Source: Hymenobacter arizonensis
GTDB lineage: Bacteria; Bacteroidota; Bacteroidia; Cytophagales; Hymenobacteraceae
Assembly: GCF_900115775.1 (NCBI RefSeq)
Contig: NZ_FOXS01000003.1
Coordinates: 620,001-684,000, forward strand
Direction: 5' to 3'
DNA length: 64,000 nt
In this document: one piece after another, positions 43,008 through 51,015 of the stretch
Layout of the letters: each line of letters begins with the position of its first letter
Position numbering within the stretch: the first letter of the stretch is position 1
Program-made: the position numbers and the translations under genes
Notes under the pieces: model-generated
What the model was told of the DNA's origin: nothing
The model's database searches: none
What the model saw: only the letters and a program-made list of their open reading frames with translations

Positions 43008-44174
43008 TTAATCAATCACTGGGGCCCGCTCAAAGGGCTGGCTCCGGTCAAACAAGTAGCGGAAGGTGCCGTGGGTGCGCCAAATTTCGCCGCCGATGGT
43101 TTCGGCCACGCGCATCATCTTGGGGTTAAAGTCGCCAATCCAGTTCATTACAAAATCTTCGTAGTGCACCTTGCTCGTGTCCTGCACCGTTTTGGAGGCA
43201 GCCAGGATGAAGGCCATTTCCAGTCCTTTGCGCTGGTGGTCGGGCACGATGCCGAAGGCAATGCCGGTCATGGTGCGCACGGCCCCGCGCCAGCGGTGCC
43301 AGGCAAACTTGGCCTTGCCCCACCAGTTCAAGTTGCCGCCCACGTAGCGAAACAGCTCGTTGAGCTCGGGCAAGGCAATGAAGAAGCCCACCGGCTCGCC
43401 GTGGTGGTAGGCAAACCAGCAGATTTTCTCGTCGATGATGGGCCGCAGCTTGCGCATGATGTTGGCCGCTTGCTCGGGCGCCATCTCCTTCACGCCGTCG
43501 TGCTTCACCCAGGCCTTGTTGTAAATCTGCCGGAAGTCTTCGGCGTACTTCGCCAGGTTTTTTACGCGGAGGTGCTCGAAGCTGTAGTTCGGGTCGTTGA
43601 ACAGCACCGCCGCTTTCTCCTGGTACTCGGGCGTGAGCGGCGCCGCCACATCGCGGAAGTAAGTGTATTGGTTGAAATAGAGCTGAAAACCATAGTTCTC
43701 CAGCAATTGCCGGTAGTAGGGCGGATTGTAGTTCTGCGTGTACAGCGGCGAGCCGAAATTATCGAGCAGCAGCCCCCACCACTGGTCGCGGTCGCCGAAA
43801 TTGATGGGCCCGTCCATGGCCTGCATGCCCTGCGCCTGCAGCCATTCCCGGCAGCCGTCGAGCAGCATGTTGGCAGCGGCTTGGTTATCCACGCACTCAA
43901 AGAAGCCCATGCCGCCCGTGGGCTGCGCAAACGTGTTGGCCGTGCGCTCGTTCACAAACGCGGCCACGCGCCCGATGGTCTTGCCCGAGGCATCGAGCAA
44001 CAGCCACCGCACAAGCTGCCCGTGGCGGAAATACTTGTTTTTCTGCTTATCGAACACCGTCTCAATGTCCCGGTCCAGGGGCCGCACGTAGTGCGGGTCG
44101 CCTTGGTATAGGCGTACCGGAAACGCTAAAAATTCGCGGGCATGACCTGGGGTCACCACTTCTTGAAGCTGCAT
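43008..44174 (-). CDS. GNAT-superfamily-like cytosolic protein (YghO-type), function unknown
   Basis: 388 residues from ATG 44174 (MQLQEVVTPGHAREFLAFPV); the frame is open for another 96 codons upstream but that part is Leu/Cys-rich and not protein-like. The sequence has the look of the YghO/large GNAT family: FPVRLYQGDPHYVRPLDRDI, GRVAAFVNERTANTF, GFFECVDNQAAANMLLDGCREWLQAQGM, GPINFGDRDQWWGLL, and NPPYYRQLLENYGFQLYFNQYTY, ending in a second acetyltransferase-like half (FGIVPDHQRKGLEMAFILA). The second half has a degenerate acetyl-CoA loop (QRKGLEMA). Substrate unknown. A 35-bp hairpin lies in its 5' leader. Confidence 0.75.
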   Translation of the reverse strand: MQLQEVVTPGHAREFLAFPVRLYQGDPHYVRPLDRDIETVFDKQKNKYFRHGQLVRWLLLDASGKTIGRVAAFVNERTANTFAQPTGGMGFFECVDNQAAANMLLDGCREWLQAQGMQAMDGPINFGDRDQWWGLLLDNFGSPLYTQNYNPPYYRQLLENYGFQLYFNQYTYFRDVAAPLTPEYQEKAAVLFNDPNYSFEHLRVKNLAKYAEDFRQIYNKAWVKHDGVKEMAPEQAANIMRKLRPIIDEKICWFAYHHGEPVGFFIALPELNELFRYVGGNLNWWGKAKFAWHRWRGAVRTMTGIAFGIVPDHQRKGLEMAFILAASKTVQDTSKVHYEDFVMNWIGDFNPKMMRVAETIGGEIWRTHGTFRYLFDRSQPFERAPVID

Positions 44175-44757
44175 AATGAACACAGGATTAGCACTGGTGG
44201 CGGAGCTTTGGTGCTCCCCACCAGTGGAGCAGAGTTGAATTTCACAATCTATAAAACAAATGGCTGGCAGTGGCAGACAAGTTGCCCACCGAGTCCAGTA
44301 CCTCGAGCAAACGCGAAGCAAAAGGATGCAGGCCAGGAGCCGATTGAAAGTATAGGTAATAAGGATACGACTGAAAAGCGCATCCTGGTTCTTATGAATG
44401 CTCAGCCCTTCGTCCCGCATAAGCTCAACAGGCGGTTTTCCCTTAACAAGTACCAGACCCAAGCTAGCGCCATCATGCTAGGGACAAATGCTCGCCATAA
44501 AATTCCACAGCCAAAAACACGTGTAGCCCGCAGGACAAGGTCTTCGCCAGGCTCGGGTCACGCATTCGGCTTAAAAGCAAAAGCTGAGCTTGGAGAAAGC
44601 TCCCTTAGGGCACTGCCCTCAATGGGTGCGAAACCCGCTAGACTTTCCCTTTGCTAGACGCTTACAAACAGGTGAGCCCGCACCGATGTGGTGCCCCTAG
44701 CTGCTGCAAGCTTCCAGGGCTGCCAAAAGCAGCATCGATTTCACGAAATACAGTCAA
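44175..44757. other. 583-bp intergenic region with a leader hairpin, no gene
   Basis: Close to the GNAT-like gene start is a hairpin: CACTGGTG (44192-44199) and GGAGC pair, across one mismatch block, with GCTCC and CACCAGTG ending at 44226. It is transcribed in the 5' leader, ending 18 bases before the start codon on the minus strand. The rest has no signal peptide, motif or RNA gene that I can recognise. Confidence 0.45.
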
Positions 44758-44791
44758 CAAAAAAAGCCCGGCACCTCACGGCACCGGGCTT
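44758..44791 (-). terminator. intrinsic terminator of the annealing-protein-like gene
   Basis: On the minus strand AAGCCCGG (44791-44784) pairs with CCGGGCTT (44771-44764), followed by a run of seven or more T (A run 44758-44765 on plus). It lies 23 bases after the stop codon at 44814. Confidence 0.85.
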
Positions 44792-44813
44792 GTCGACATG
44801 ATGAAGCCGAAGC

Positions 44814-45602
44814 TTAGGCTGCAGCCTTCTCGCCGTTCTCACGGTCGTCGATGGCTTTGCGCAGCTTGGCGATGGCCTGCACAGCACGCTCCTCGTCAAG
44901 ACGGTTGATGTTAAGCAACATCTTGGTCTTCTCGGGGCGGGTAATCACCGGGTGGTTCAGCAAGCGGATGATTTCCTCTTTCTGAGCCGCCGTGGCGTAC
45001 TGCACCGGAGCAGCTTGCTCGGCAGCAACGGCTGGCACCTCGGCGGGTACTACCTGCATGGCGGGCACGGGGACGGGCGCGGCTTTGGGAGCTACTACCT
45101 CAGCCACAGCGGGCGTATTGGTGTTGTAGTCCATTTCCTCAGCAGGCGTGGGCTCGTAACCAGCGGCGCGGATAATCCAGGCCAGGCAGTTGCGGTACGC
45201 CTTGCCGATGGCACGGGTCTGCGCCATGCTCATGATGGCAAATTCCTGGTAGAACTTCTTGCCGCTCTCCTTATTCGAGCACACGGCGAAGCCTGCGCCT
45301 ACAGTAATCTGATGACGGATGTCAAACAGAGTCACCTTGGCTTGATATTTCATTTCCTGGTCGCTGCTCACGTTGATAACGTGCTCCACGATGGGCACAA
45401 TGCCCAGGCGCGAACCAGCGTACTGCCAGCCTTCAACGTTCACGAACTCCTTGCCCTGCACATTCGTGGTGAGCTTGTTGTCCTTGATGAACTTAGCGAG
45501 GTCCTTCGCCAGGTCCAGCGTCTCGTCGGAGCGGCTGATGTCGTAGCTCTCGACTTTAACTTTCTTGGTAATGTCCTTGGTGGTTTTGGTGGCCTCGTTC
45601 AT
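44814..45602 (-). CDS. phage-type ssDNA-annealing/replication-like protein (tentative)
   Basis: 262 residues from ATG 45602 (MNEATKTTKDITKKVKVESY); an earlier frame start encodes a hydrophobic extension and lies at the promoter, so it is rejected. The core EFVNVEGWQYAGSRLGIVPIVEHVINV, the strand AKVTLFDIRHQITVGAGFAVCS and the helix IMSMAQTRAIGKAYRNCLAWIIRAAGYEPTPAEEM recall a phage-encoded family ("x-AQTRAIx-RA-RN") often found near recombination or ssDNA-annealing genes. A Pro/Ala-rich linker (about 168-205) joins a helical tail (AAQKEEIIRLLNHPVITRPEKTKMLLNINRLDEERAVQAIAKL), which resembles a small DNA-binding add-on. No other phage gene is nearby. The resemblance is by eye; its function is uncertain. 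Confidence 0.6.
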   Translation of the reverse strand: MNEATKTTKDITKKVKVESYDISRSDETLDLAKDLAKFIKDNKLTTNVQGKEFVNVEGWQYAGSRLGIVPIVEHVINVSSDQEMKYQAKVTLFDIRHQITVGAGFAVCSNKESGKKFYQEFAIMSMAQTRAIGKAYRNCLAWIIRAAGYEPTPAEEMDYNTNTPAVAEVVAPKAAPVPVPAMQVVPAEVPAVAAEQAAPVQYATAAQKEEIIRLLNHPVITRPEKTKMLLNINRLDEERAVQAIAKLRKAIDDRENGEKAAA

Positions 45603-45650
45603 GGCTGTGTTCTTTAGTAATGTGTCCAACTGATGTTCGTATGTATAACC

Positions 45651-45658
45651 CAAAGGTA
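45651..45658 (-). promoter_or_regulatory. -7 element of the annealing-protein-like gene
   Basis: TACCTTTG on the minus strand (plus CAAAGGTA) matches TAnnTTTG and would start transcription near 45644, some 42 bases before the ATG. The upstream region is very AT-rich; no exact -33 TTG at 19-20 bases was found. Confidence 0.5.
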
Positions 45659-45961
45659 GAAATAAACGTGCCAAAAAAGCCAGAAATATTAGCAAATTTT
45701 ATCGCTGTAAATCAGTTAATTATCAGCAATAGTAAAATTTGTTAAAACTAACGTGGTTGGGACGGGTCGGGTTGCGGTATTCAAACCAAATTGGGCTCTC
45801 TTTAATTCCGGCAGAGTTACTTAAAGCCAATGCCCTAGGTCGCGCAATTTGGCCTGAAATCCGTGCCAGCAGGCCGCCAGAACAATAGCGGCCTAATAGT
45901 GCTTAGCTTAGCTCTATGCCACCGGTTGGTGTGGCCAAGCTCACTTTTAAACACCGCGTGT

Positions 45962-46489
45962 ATGAGGCTACTGCTTGGGCTTAGCTGGCTGTTCTGGATG
46001 TGCCTAAGTGGCCCTGCTGCCGGGCAGCAGGTGCAGGAAGCAGAAATCCGTTTTGAGATTGCCAACGCCGGCCTCACCGTCGACGGCACCCTATCCGGCC
46101 TGCAGGCCACGGTGCAGTTCGACCCCGCGCGCCTGGAGCAGTCCCGCATTCAGGCGTCGGTGCCAGTTAGCAGCATCAAAACGGGCATTGGTTTGCGCGA
46201 CCGGCATTTGCTAAAGCCGGAATATTTCGACGCAGCTAAGTACCCAGCCATCACCATGCAGTCCACCGCGTTTCGCAAAACGGGGCCCAATCAGTTTGAA
46301 GGGGTTTTTACCCTCACAATAAAGGGAGTGCAGCGAGAAGTGAAAATGCCGTTCACAGTTTCGGGTGCCAACGAGTTTCAGGGCCGCCTCAGCCTCAACC
46401 GCCTCGACTACAACGTGGGCAAGGTAAGCCTGCTGCTATCCGATAAAGTAGCCGTTACCATCCGCATGAAATCGGGCAAGGGTGCCTGA
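45962..46489 (+). CDS. YceI-family periplasmic lipid-binding-like protein
   Basis: 175 residues from ATG 45962 (MRLLLGLSWLFWMCLSGPAAG), a signal peptide cleaved near residue 22. The rest is a lipocalin-like YceI barrel: EIRFEIANAGLTVDGTLSGLQATVQFDPARLEQSRIQASV, then SSIKTGIGLRDRHLLKPEYFDAAKYPAITMQSTAF and FEGVFTLTIKGVQREVKMPF. YceI proteins bind isoprenoid or amide lipids in the periplasm. It is shorter than the E. coli protein, as usual in Bacteroidota. The next gene (ABC ATPase) converges with only 12 bp between. Confidence 0.9.
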   Translation: MRLLLGLSWLFWMCLSGPAAGQQVQEAEIRFEIANAGLTVDGTLSGLQATVQFDPARLEQSRIQASVPVSSIKTGIGLRDRHLLKPEYFDAAKYPAITMQSTAFRKTGPNQFEGVFTLTIKGVQREVKMPFTVSGANEFQGRLSLNRLDYNVGKVSLLLSDKVAVTIRMKSGKGA

Positions 46490-46501
46490 GAACTGGCTCG
46501 G

Positions 46502-47161
46502 CTAGCCGCCTTCCAGGATGTGACCGTCGCGCATCACAATCTTGCGGTCGGCCATCTCGGCCAGCTGGTCGTTGTGCGTCACAATGACAAACGTTTGGCC
46601 CAGCTCTTTGCGCAGCAAAAAGAAAATCTGGTGCAGCTCCTGGGCGTTTTTGGTGTCGAGGTTGCCGCTGGGCTCGTCGGCAAAAATGATTTCGGGCGAG
46701 TTAATCAGGGCGCGGGCCACGGACACGCGCTGCTGCTCGCCGCCGCTCATCTCGCTGGGCTTGTGGTCGGCGCGGAACTCCATGTTGAGCATGCCGAGGA
46801 GCTCGCGGGCCCGTACGCGCACTTCTTTTTCGGAGCGGCCAGCCAGGTAGGCGGGTAGGCACACGTTTTCGAGGGCCGTAAACTCGGGCAGCAAGTTGTG
46901 AAACTGGAAGATGAATCCGATGTGCCGGTTGCGGAAGCGTGCCAAGTCATTGCGGCCCAGGCTGCTAACCGACTCGCCATCAAACAGAACCTCGCCCGAG
47001 TCGGGGCTGTCCAGCGTGCCGAGAATGTGCAGCAAAGTGCTTTTGCCAGCGCCCGAAGAGCCCACGATGCTGACGATTTCCGACTTCTCAATCGTTAAAT
47101 CGATGCCCTTGAGCACGTTCAGGGAGTTATAACTCTTATGAATGTTGATAGCTTGCAGCAA
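46502..47161 (-). CDS. LolD/MacB-type ABC transporter ATP-binding protein
   Basis: 219 residues. Walker [19 protein letters not shown] loop [18 protein letters not shown], signature [16 protein letters not shown], Walker [13 protein letters not shown] and switch histidine [17 protein letters not shown]. The sequence is that of LolD, which drives release of lipoproteins from the inner membrane with LolC/E permeases, but no permease gene is adjacent, so the partner lies elsewhere. In Bacteroidota a lone lolD-like gene is common. A -7 element (TAGCTTTG) stands about 38 bp upstream of the start codon. Confidence 0.9.
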   Translation of the reverse strand: MLQAINIHKSYNSLNVLKGIDLTIEKSEIVSIVGSSGAGKSTLLHILGTLDSPDSGEVLFDGESVSSLGRNDLARFRNRHIGFIFQFHNLLPEFTALENVCLPAYLAGRSEKEVRVRARELLGMLNMEFRADHKPSEMSGGEQQRVSVARALINSPEIIFADEPSGNLDTKNAQELHQIFFLLRKELGQTFVIVTHNDQLAEMADRKIVMRDGHILEGG

Positions 47162-47198
47162 CGGCGGGCAACGATAAGCGTGAACAATGCGGTAGTGG

Positions 47199-47206
47199 CA
47201 AAGCTA
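47199..47206 (-). promoter_or_regulatory. -7 element of the LolD-like gene
   Basis: Minus-strand TAGCTTTG (plus CAAAGCTA) matches TAnnTTTG; start of transcription would be near 47192. A -33 TTG at the usual distance is not evident. Confidence 0.45.
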
Positions 47207-47300
47207 CGCACAATCCGGGCGGGGCGCAGCTGGGCCGTATGTACATACGAAGCAAACAGATTGGCGTAAATCTTTTTTGACGGTGACTGGACCATTTCCC

Positions 47301-48470
47301 ATGCCCCAACCTCTGTTTTTGTGGCGCCGCTGGTGGCTGTTCGCCTTGCTGGTCCTGGGCCTTGTGCCATTGTTGGTGCTGTGGTCGTGGCCTCGGCTCC
47401 CCAACGACGCGGGCCAGCGCGTGGCCCTGGAGTTAGCCACTGCTGGCAACGGTCGCACGCTCACGGAAGGGGAGGGGCACGCCGCCTTGGCCTACGACAG
47501 CACCCGCCTGCGCGGCGTGAGCTGGGTGGGCGGCGACTCCACCACGGCCGCCGAGCTGGAGCCTTTGCGCCAAGCCCACGTGACGTGGATAGCTCAAATG
47601 CCCTTCGGCTGGCAGGCCGGGGCCAACGAGCCAACTATAAGGGTGCGCACCGAGCGGCGGCCCGGCCGGGGTAGCTACTGGGGCGAAAGCGACGCCGGCA
47701 TCATCCACACCGCCCAGTTGGCGCACCAGCACGGCATCCGCACTCTTCTAAAGCCCCACCTGTGGGTGCGGGGCAACGGCACCTGGCCCGGCGACATCAA
47801 CATGACCAGCCCGAAAGACTGGGACGCGTGGTTTGCCAGCTATTCCAGCTACATTCTCCATTACGCCAAGGTGGCCGAGGAAGCAAAGTTCGATGGTCTG
47901 TGCATCGGCACCGAGCTGCTGCACGCCACCGAGCCCGCCCACGAAAAAGCCTGGCGCAAGCTCATCCGCGAGATTCGGCGCGTGTACCACGGCCCGCTCA
48001 CCTACGCCGCCAACTGGAGCATTGAATACCAGCAAATCAAGTTCTGGGATGCGCTGGATTATGTGGGTATTCAAGCCTACTTCCCGCTGAGCACGGCGGC
48101 TCAGCCTTCGCTGGATGCGCTGCTGCAAGGCTGGCAGCCCCACTTAAAGGAACTGGCCGCATGGCAGAAAAAAATCAAGAAGCCTATCGTTTTCACCGAA
48201 GTAGGCTATAAAACAACCTCAGATGCCGCCGTCCGGCCCTGGGAGTGGCCGGAGCGCACGGCGGCCCTGGCCACGCCCGACGAGGCCACGCAGGCCCGTT
48301 GCTACGAAGCCTTATTCAGGGCTTGTTGGGGTCAGCTGTGGCTGAAAGGCATGTTTATCTGGAAATGGTACCCCGGCCTGGCCGCCGATGGACCGGCCCG
48401 TCGCCACGCCGATTTCACACCGCAGCACAAGCCCGCCGAGGCGGTACTGTCGCGTTGGTATGGGCAATAA
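47301..48470 (+). CDS. membrane-anchored GH113-like glycoside hydrolase
   Basis: 389 residues from ATG 47301 (MPQPLFLWRRWWLFALLVLG), giving an N-in membrane anchor or uncleaved signal (about 10-32). The exposed part is a TIM barrel of the GH113 beta-mannanase type: RGVSWVGGDSTTAAELEPLRQ, WIAQMPFGWQ, IRTLLKPHLWVRGNGTWPGD, FDGLCIGTELLHATEPAH (acid/base Glu in GTELLH), DALDYVGIQAYFPLS and KPIVFTEVGYKTTSDA (nucleophile Glu in FTEVGY). It may act on mannan or related polysaccharide at the periplasmic face. The gene stands alone before sucC. Confidence 0.85.
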   Translation: MPQPLFLWRRWWLFALLVLGLVPLLVLWSWPRLPNDAGQRVALELATAGNGRTLTEGEGHAALAYDSTRLRGVSWVGGDSTTAAELEPLRQAHVTWIAQMPFGWQAGANEPTIRVRTERRPGRGSYWGESDAGIIHTAQLAHQHGIRTLLKPHLWVRGNGTWPGDINMTSPKDWDAWFASYSSYILHYAKVAEEAKFDGLCIGTELLHATEPAHEKAWRKLIREIRRVYHGPLTYAANWSIEYQQIKFWDALDYVGIQAYFPLSTAAQPSLDALLQGWQPHLKELAAWQKKIKKPIVFTEVGYKTTSDAAVRPWEWPERTAALATPDEATQARCYEALFRACWGQLWLKGMFIWKWYPGLAADGPARRHADFTPQHKPAEAVLSRWYGQ

Positions 48471-48541
48471 GAGCCGAAAGGCGTACTTTCGCGTCAGCAA
48501 CCGAAGGTCAGCGAAGATAAACCCACCCCTTTACCGTTTTT

Positions 48542-49738
48542 ATGAACATTCACGAATACCAGGGTAAGGAAATCCTGAAAAAATACGGCGTCCGTATCCA
48601 AGAAGGCATCGTAGCCGACACGCCCGAGGAGGCCGTAGCCGCCGCCGAAAAACTGACTGCCGACACCGGTACTAGCTGGTACGTCATCAAGGCGCAAATC
48701 CACGCCGGCGGACGGGGCAAAGGGGGCGGAGTGAAGCTCGCCAAGGGCATCGATAAGGTGAAAGACATTGCAAGCGAAATCATCGGCATGCAGCTTGTCA
48801 CCAAGCAAACCGGTGCCGAAGGCCGCAAAGTGCACAAAGTGCTGGTAGCCCAGGACGTGTACTACCCCGGCGACTCGGAGCCCAAGGAATACTACATGAG
48901 CGTACTGCTCGACCGCGCCACCGGCAAAAACGTCATCATCTACACCACCGAGGGTGGCATGGACATCGAGGAAGTAGCCGAGGCGCATCCCGAGAAAATC
49001 CACCGCGAGCACATCGACCCCAGCGTGGGCCTGCAAGGCTTCCAAGCTCGCAAAATTGCCTTCAACCTCGGTTTGGAAGGTGAAGCACAAAAGGAAATGG
49101 TGAAGTTCGTGACCGCTCTTTACAAAGCGTACGACGAAACCGACAGCGCAATGTTCGAAATCAACCCCGTGTTGAAAACTTCGGACAACAAAATCCTGGC
49201 CGTTGACGCCAAAGTGACGCTGGACGAAAACGCCCTGTTCCGTCACAAGGATTTCGTGGCCCTGCGCGACTTCAACGAGGAAGACCCCCTGGAAGTAGAA
49301 GCCAGCCAGAACAGCCTGAACTACGTGAAGCTCGACGGCAACGTGGGCTGCATGGTAAACGGTGCCGGCTTGGCCATGGCCACCATGGACATCATCAAGC
49401 TGTCGGGTGGCGAGCCTGCCAACTTCCTCGACGTAGGGGGTGGAGCCAACGCCCAGACTGTTGAAGCTGGCTTCCGCATCATCCTGAAGGACCCGAACGT
49501 GAAGGCCATCCTCATCAACATCTTCGGCGGCATCGTGCGTTGCGACCGGGTTGCCAACGGTGTGGTAGAGGCCTACAAAGCCATCGGCGACATCCGCGTG
49601 CCCATCATCGTGCGCCTGCAAGGCACCAACGCCGAAGAAGGCGCCCGCATCATCGACGAAAGCGGCCTGAAAGTGTCTTCGGCTGTATTGCTGAAAGATG
49701 CCGCTGCCCGCGTAAAAGAAGTGCTGGCTACCGCGTAG
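48542..49738 (+). CDS. sucC: succinyl-CoA ligase, ADP-forming, subunit beta
   Basis: 398 residues, normal for SucC. ATP-grasp N-terminus [37 protein letters not shown] (nucleotide lid), [10 protein letters not shown] and [19 protein letters not shown] (metal site), [36 protein letters not shown] and [19 protein letters not shown]. It makes succinate and ATP from succinyl-CoA in the TCA cycle with SucD, which is not adjacent here. The stop TAG is followed by a family C-like wording and then a strong terminator, so it is monocistronic. Confidence 0.97.
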   Translation: MNIHEYQGKEILKKYGVRIQEGIVADTPEEAVAAAEKLTADTGTSWYVIKAQIHAGGRGKGGGVKLAKGIDKVKDIASEIIGMQLVTKQTGAEGRKVHKVLVAQDVYYPGDSEPKEYYMSVLLDRATGKNVIIYTTEGGMDIEEVAEAHPEKIHREHIDPSVGLQGFQARKIAFNLGLEGEAQKEMVKFVTALYKAYDETDSAMFEINPVLKTSDNKILAVDAKVTLDENALFRHKDFVALRDFNEEDPLEVEASQNSLNYVKLDGNVGCMVNGAGLAMATMDIIKLSGGEPANFLDVGGGANAQTVEAGFRIILKDPNVKAILINIFGGIVRCDRVANGVVEAYKAIGDIRVPIIVRLQGTNAEEGARIIDESGLKVSSAVLLKDAAARVKEVLATA

Positions 49739-49779
49739 TTTGTCAGTTAGTAGTTGCCGATAGTCAGCGCCAATCGGCC

Positions 49780-49819
49780 ATAAAGAAGCCCGCCTGAGCA
49801 ATCAGACGGGCTTCTTTAT
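49780..49819. terminator. terminator after sucC
   Basis: ATAAAGAAGCCCG (49780-49792) pairs with CGGGCTTCTTTAT (49807-49819), with an inner CTGA/TCAG stem and a GCAA loop; A and T runs at both sides make it usable from either strand. Confidence 0.9.
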
Positions 49820-49876
49820 TTGGCCGTATGCGTTGATGACGTGTGCGCCTAACAGCGTACAATCAGCAACGGATAT

Positions 49877-50347
49877 CTATTTCTCCTCAGCTACGCCGAT
49901 GTTTTCTTCGGCTTCTACCGGCACGGCCTTGCCCTGCACTCGCAGTTCTACTTCCATGTTGCCACGGGTGCCTACCGAGTAGGGGCAGATTTTGTGGGCT
50001 TGACGCACCATATCGATGGTCTTGGCTTCGTCGAACTTCTTGAGGTCAACGTCAAGAATGGCGCTCAGGCCGTAGGCCTCGCCTTCCTGAAACAGCGTAA
50101 CCGAACATTTTACGCTGGTATCGTTGTCGAGCCGGTCGCCGGCCTTTTGGGCAATGACGAGCAGCGCCTGCTGGAAGCACGAAGCGTAGCCAGCGGCAAA
50201 CAGTTCTTCGGGGTTAGTAGCACCTTTTTTGCCGCCCAAGCCTTCGGGAACCGACATGTCGAGGTCGATGATGCCAGTGGCGGAACGGACATGGCCGCTA
50301 CGGCCACCAACGGCCGAAGCATCGGCCGTGTACAGATTCTTTTTCAT
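49877..50347 (-). CDS. ohr: organic hydroperoxide resistance protein (OsmC/Ohr)
   Basis: 156 residues from ATG 50347 (MKKNLYTADASAVGGRSGHV); a frame to 50470 adds a non-conserved stretch. Ohr-type OsmC fold: GLGGKKGATNPEELFAAGYASCFQQAL with the peroxidatic Cys, and VRQAHKICPYSVGTRGNMEVELRV with the second Cys of the CxxPYS motif. It reduces organic and lipid hydroperoxides with lipoyl-type thiols in the cytoplasm. No MarR-type ohrR gene is adjacent. Its start region faces the promoter of tRNA-Arg. Confidence 0.92.
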   Translation of the reverse strand: MKKNLYTADASAVGGRSGHVRSATGIIDLDMSVPEGLGGKKGATNPEELFAAGYASCFQQALLVIAQKAGDRLDNDTSVKCSVTLFQEGEAYGLSAILDVDLKKFDEAKTIDMVRQAHKICPYSVGTRGNMEVELRVQGKAVPVEAEENIGVAEEK

Positions 50348-50462
50348 AAATGGATGTAGAAAGTGGAGGGATTTAACCAAGAAGTCCTGTTGGCTTAACT
50401 GCTTTTGGGCCGGTTGGGTTGTGCTAGTTCTGGCAAGGTCCTGAGGAATTGTAGCCACAGAT

Positions 50463-50493
50463 TTGGTCAACCTCCCTTTTGAGGCTACTTTTG
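50463..50493 (+). promoter_or_regulatory. consensus promoter of tRNA-Arg
   Basis: TTG (50463-50465), 20 bases, TACTTTTG (50486-50493): a perfect match to the Bacteroidota consensus. The expected start, near 50500, leaves only about 10 bases before the mature tRNA 5' end. Confidence 0.8.
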
Positions 50494-50510
50494 CACTCCT
50501 ATCCAGACCC

Positions 50511-50582
50511 GGCCACGTCGTACAACGGATAGTATGAGAGTTTCCGAAGCTCTTGATTTAGGTTCGATTCCTAACGTGGCCA
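50511..50582 (+). tRNA. tRNA-Arg, anticodon CCG
   Basis: A full cloverleaf can be drawn: acceptor GGCCACG with CGTGGCC (discriminator A at 50582), D arm GTAC/GTAT around AACGGATA, anticodon stem AGAGT/GCTCT with loop TTCCGAA (anticodon CCG, reading CGG), 4-base variable loop, T arm TTAGG-TTCGATT-CCTAA. CCA is not encoded. It has its own consensus promoter and a terminator 4 bases after its end. Confidence 0.93.
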
Positions 50583-50585
50583 CTG

Positions 50586-50618
50586 AAAACCCCTTCTGCA
50601 GCTTGTGGAAGGGGTTTT
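50586..50618 (+). terminator. terminator of tRNA-Arg
   Basis: AAAACCCCTTC (50586-50596), 11-base loop, GAAGGGGTTTT (50608-50618), then TGTGTTTC. A good rho-independent shape right behind the tRNA. Confidence 0.85.
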
Positions 50619-51015
50619 GTGTTTCTACATCAACCCAACAAGTAGGTTGACTTCTGATTATCGGGGGCGGCAAGTGCATCAGAAGTGCGGGCCTTGAGCA
50701 AAATGCAGTCACGTAGCGCGCCGCCACCTAGTTACTTATTAGTCTCCAGCCTCTGGGAGTACGGTGTGACAATAAACAAGTAAGAGCTAAGAAGAATGAG
50801 TGAGCCGACCGCACGCATTCTGATGGCCCAGCGGTTGCCGGCACAATGCTTGATATAATGCCGAAGACCTTGAAAATATAAGGCTACTCGACATAATTTA
50901 CTTATATAAATTATAGCTAAGCAACTATTATATGGCGTAATAAGTACACTTGGTCCTGAAAGAGGAACGGCTAGCCAAAGCAGCTCGTTGTAAATCATTG
51001 ATAGGTATACTTTTT
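50619..51015. other. intergenic stretch, AT-richer, nothing identified
   Basis: The 397 bases between the tRNA terminator and the SGNH gene include an AT-rich part (about 50860-50950). Minus-strand frames here (for example 50732-50998) begin with hydrophobic residues but have no family resemblance and the wrong codon use for this genome. The SGNH promoter must be here; no exact consensus was found. Confidence 0.4.

Noticed and set aside
44175..44462. 96-codon N-terminal extension of the GNAT-like gene
   Set aside because: Leu/Cys-rich, not protein-like for a cytosolic enzyme, and crosses the leader hairpin.
48465..48490. TACTTTCG before sucC as a promoter
   Set aside because: One mismatch in the -7 element, and the only TTG lies 26 rather than 19-20 bases away.
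50732..50998. 88-codon minus-strand open frame
   Set aside because: Lies in an AT-rich gap, with no resemblance to a protein family and atypical codon use.
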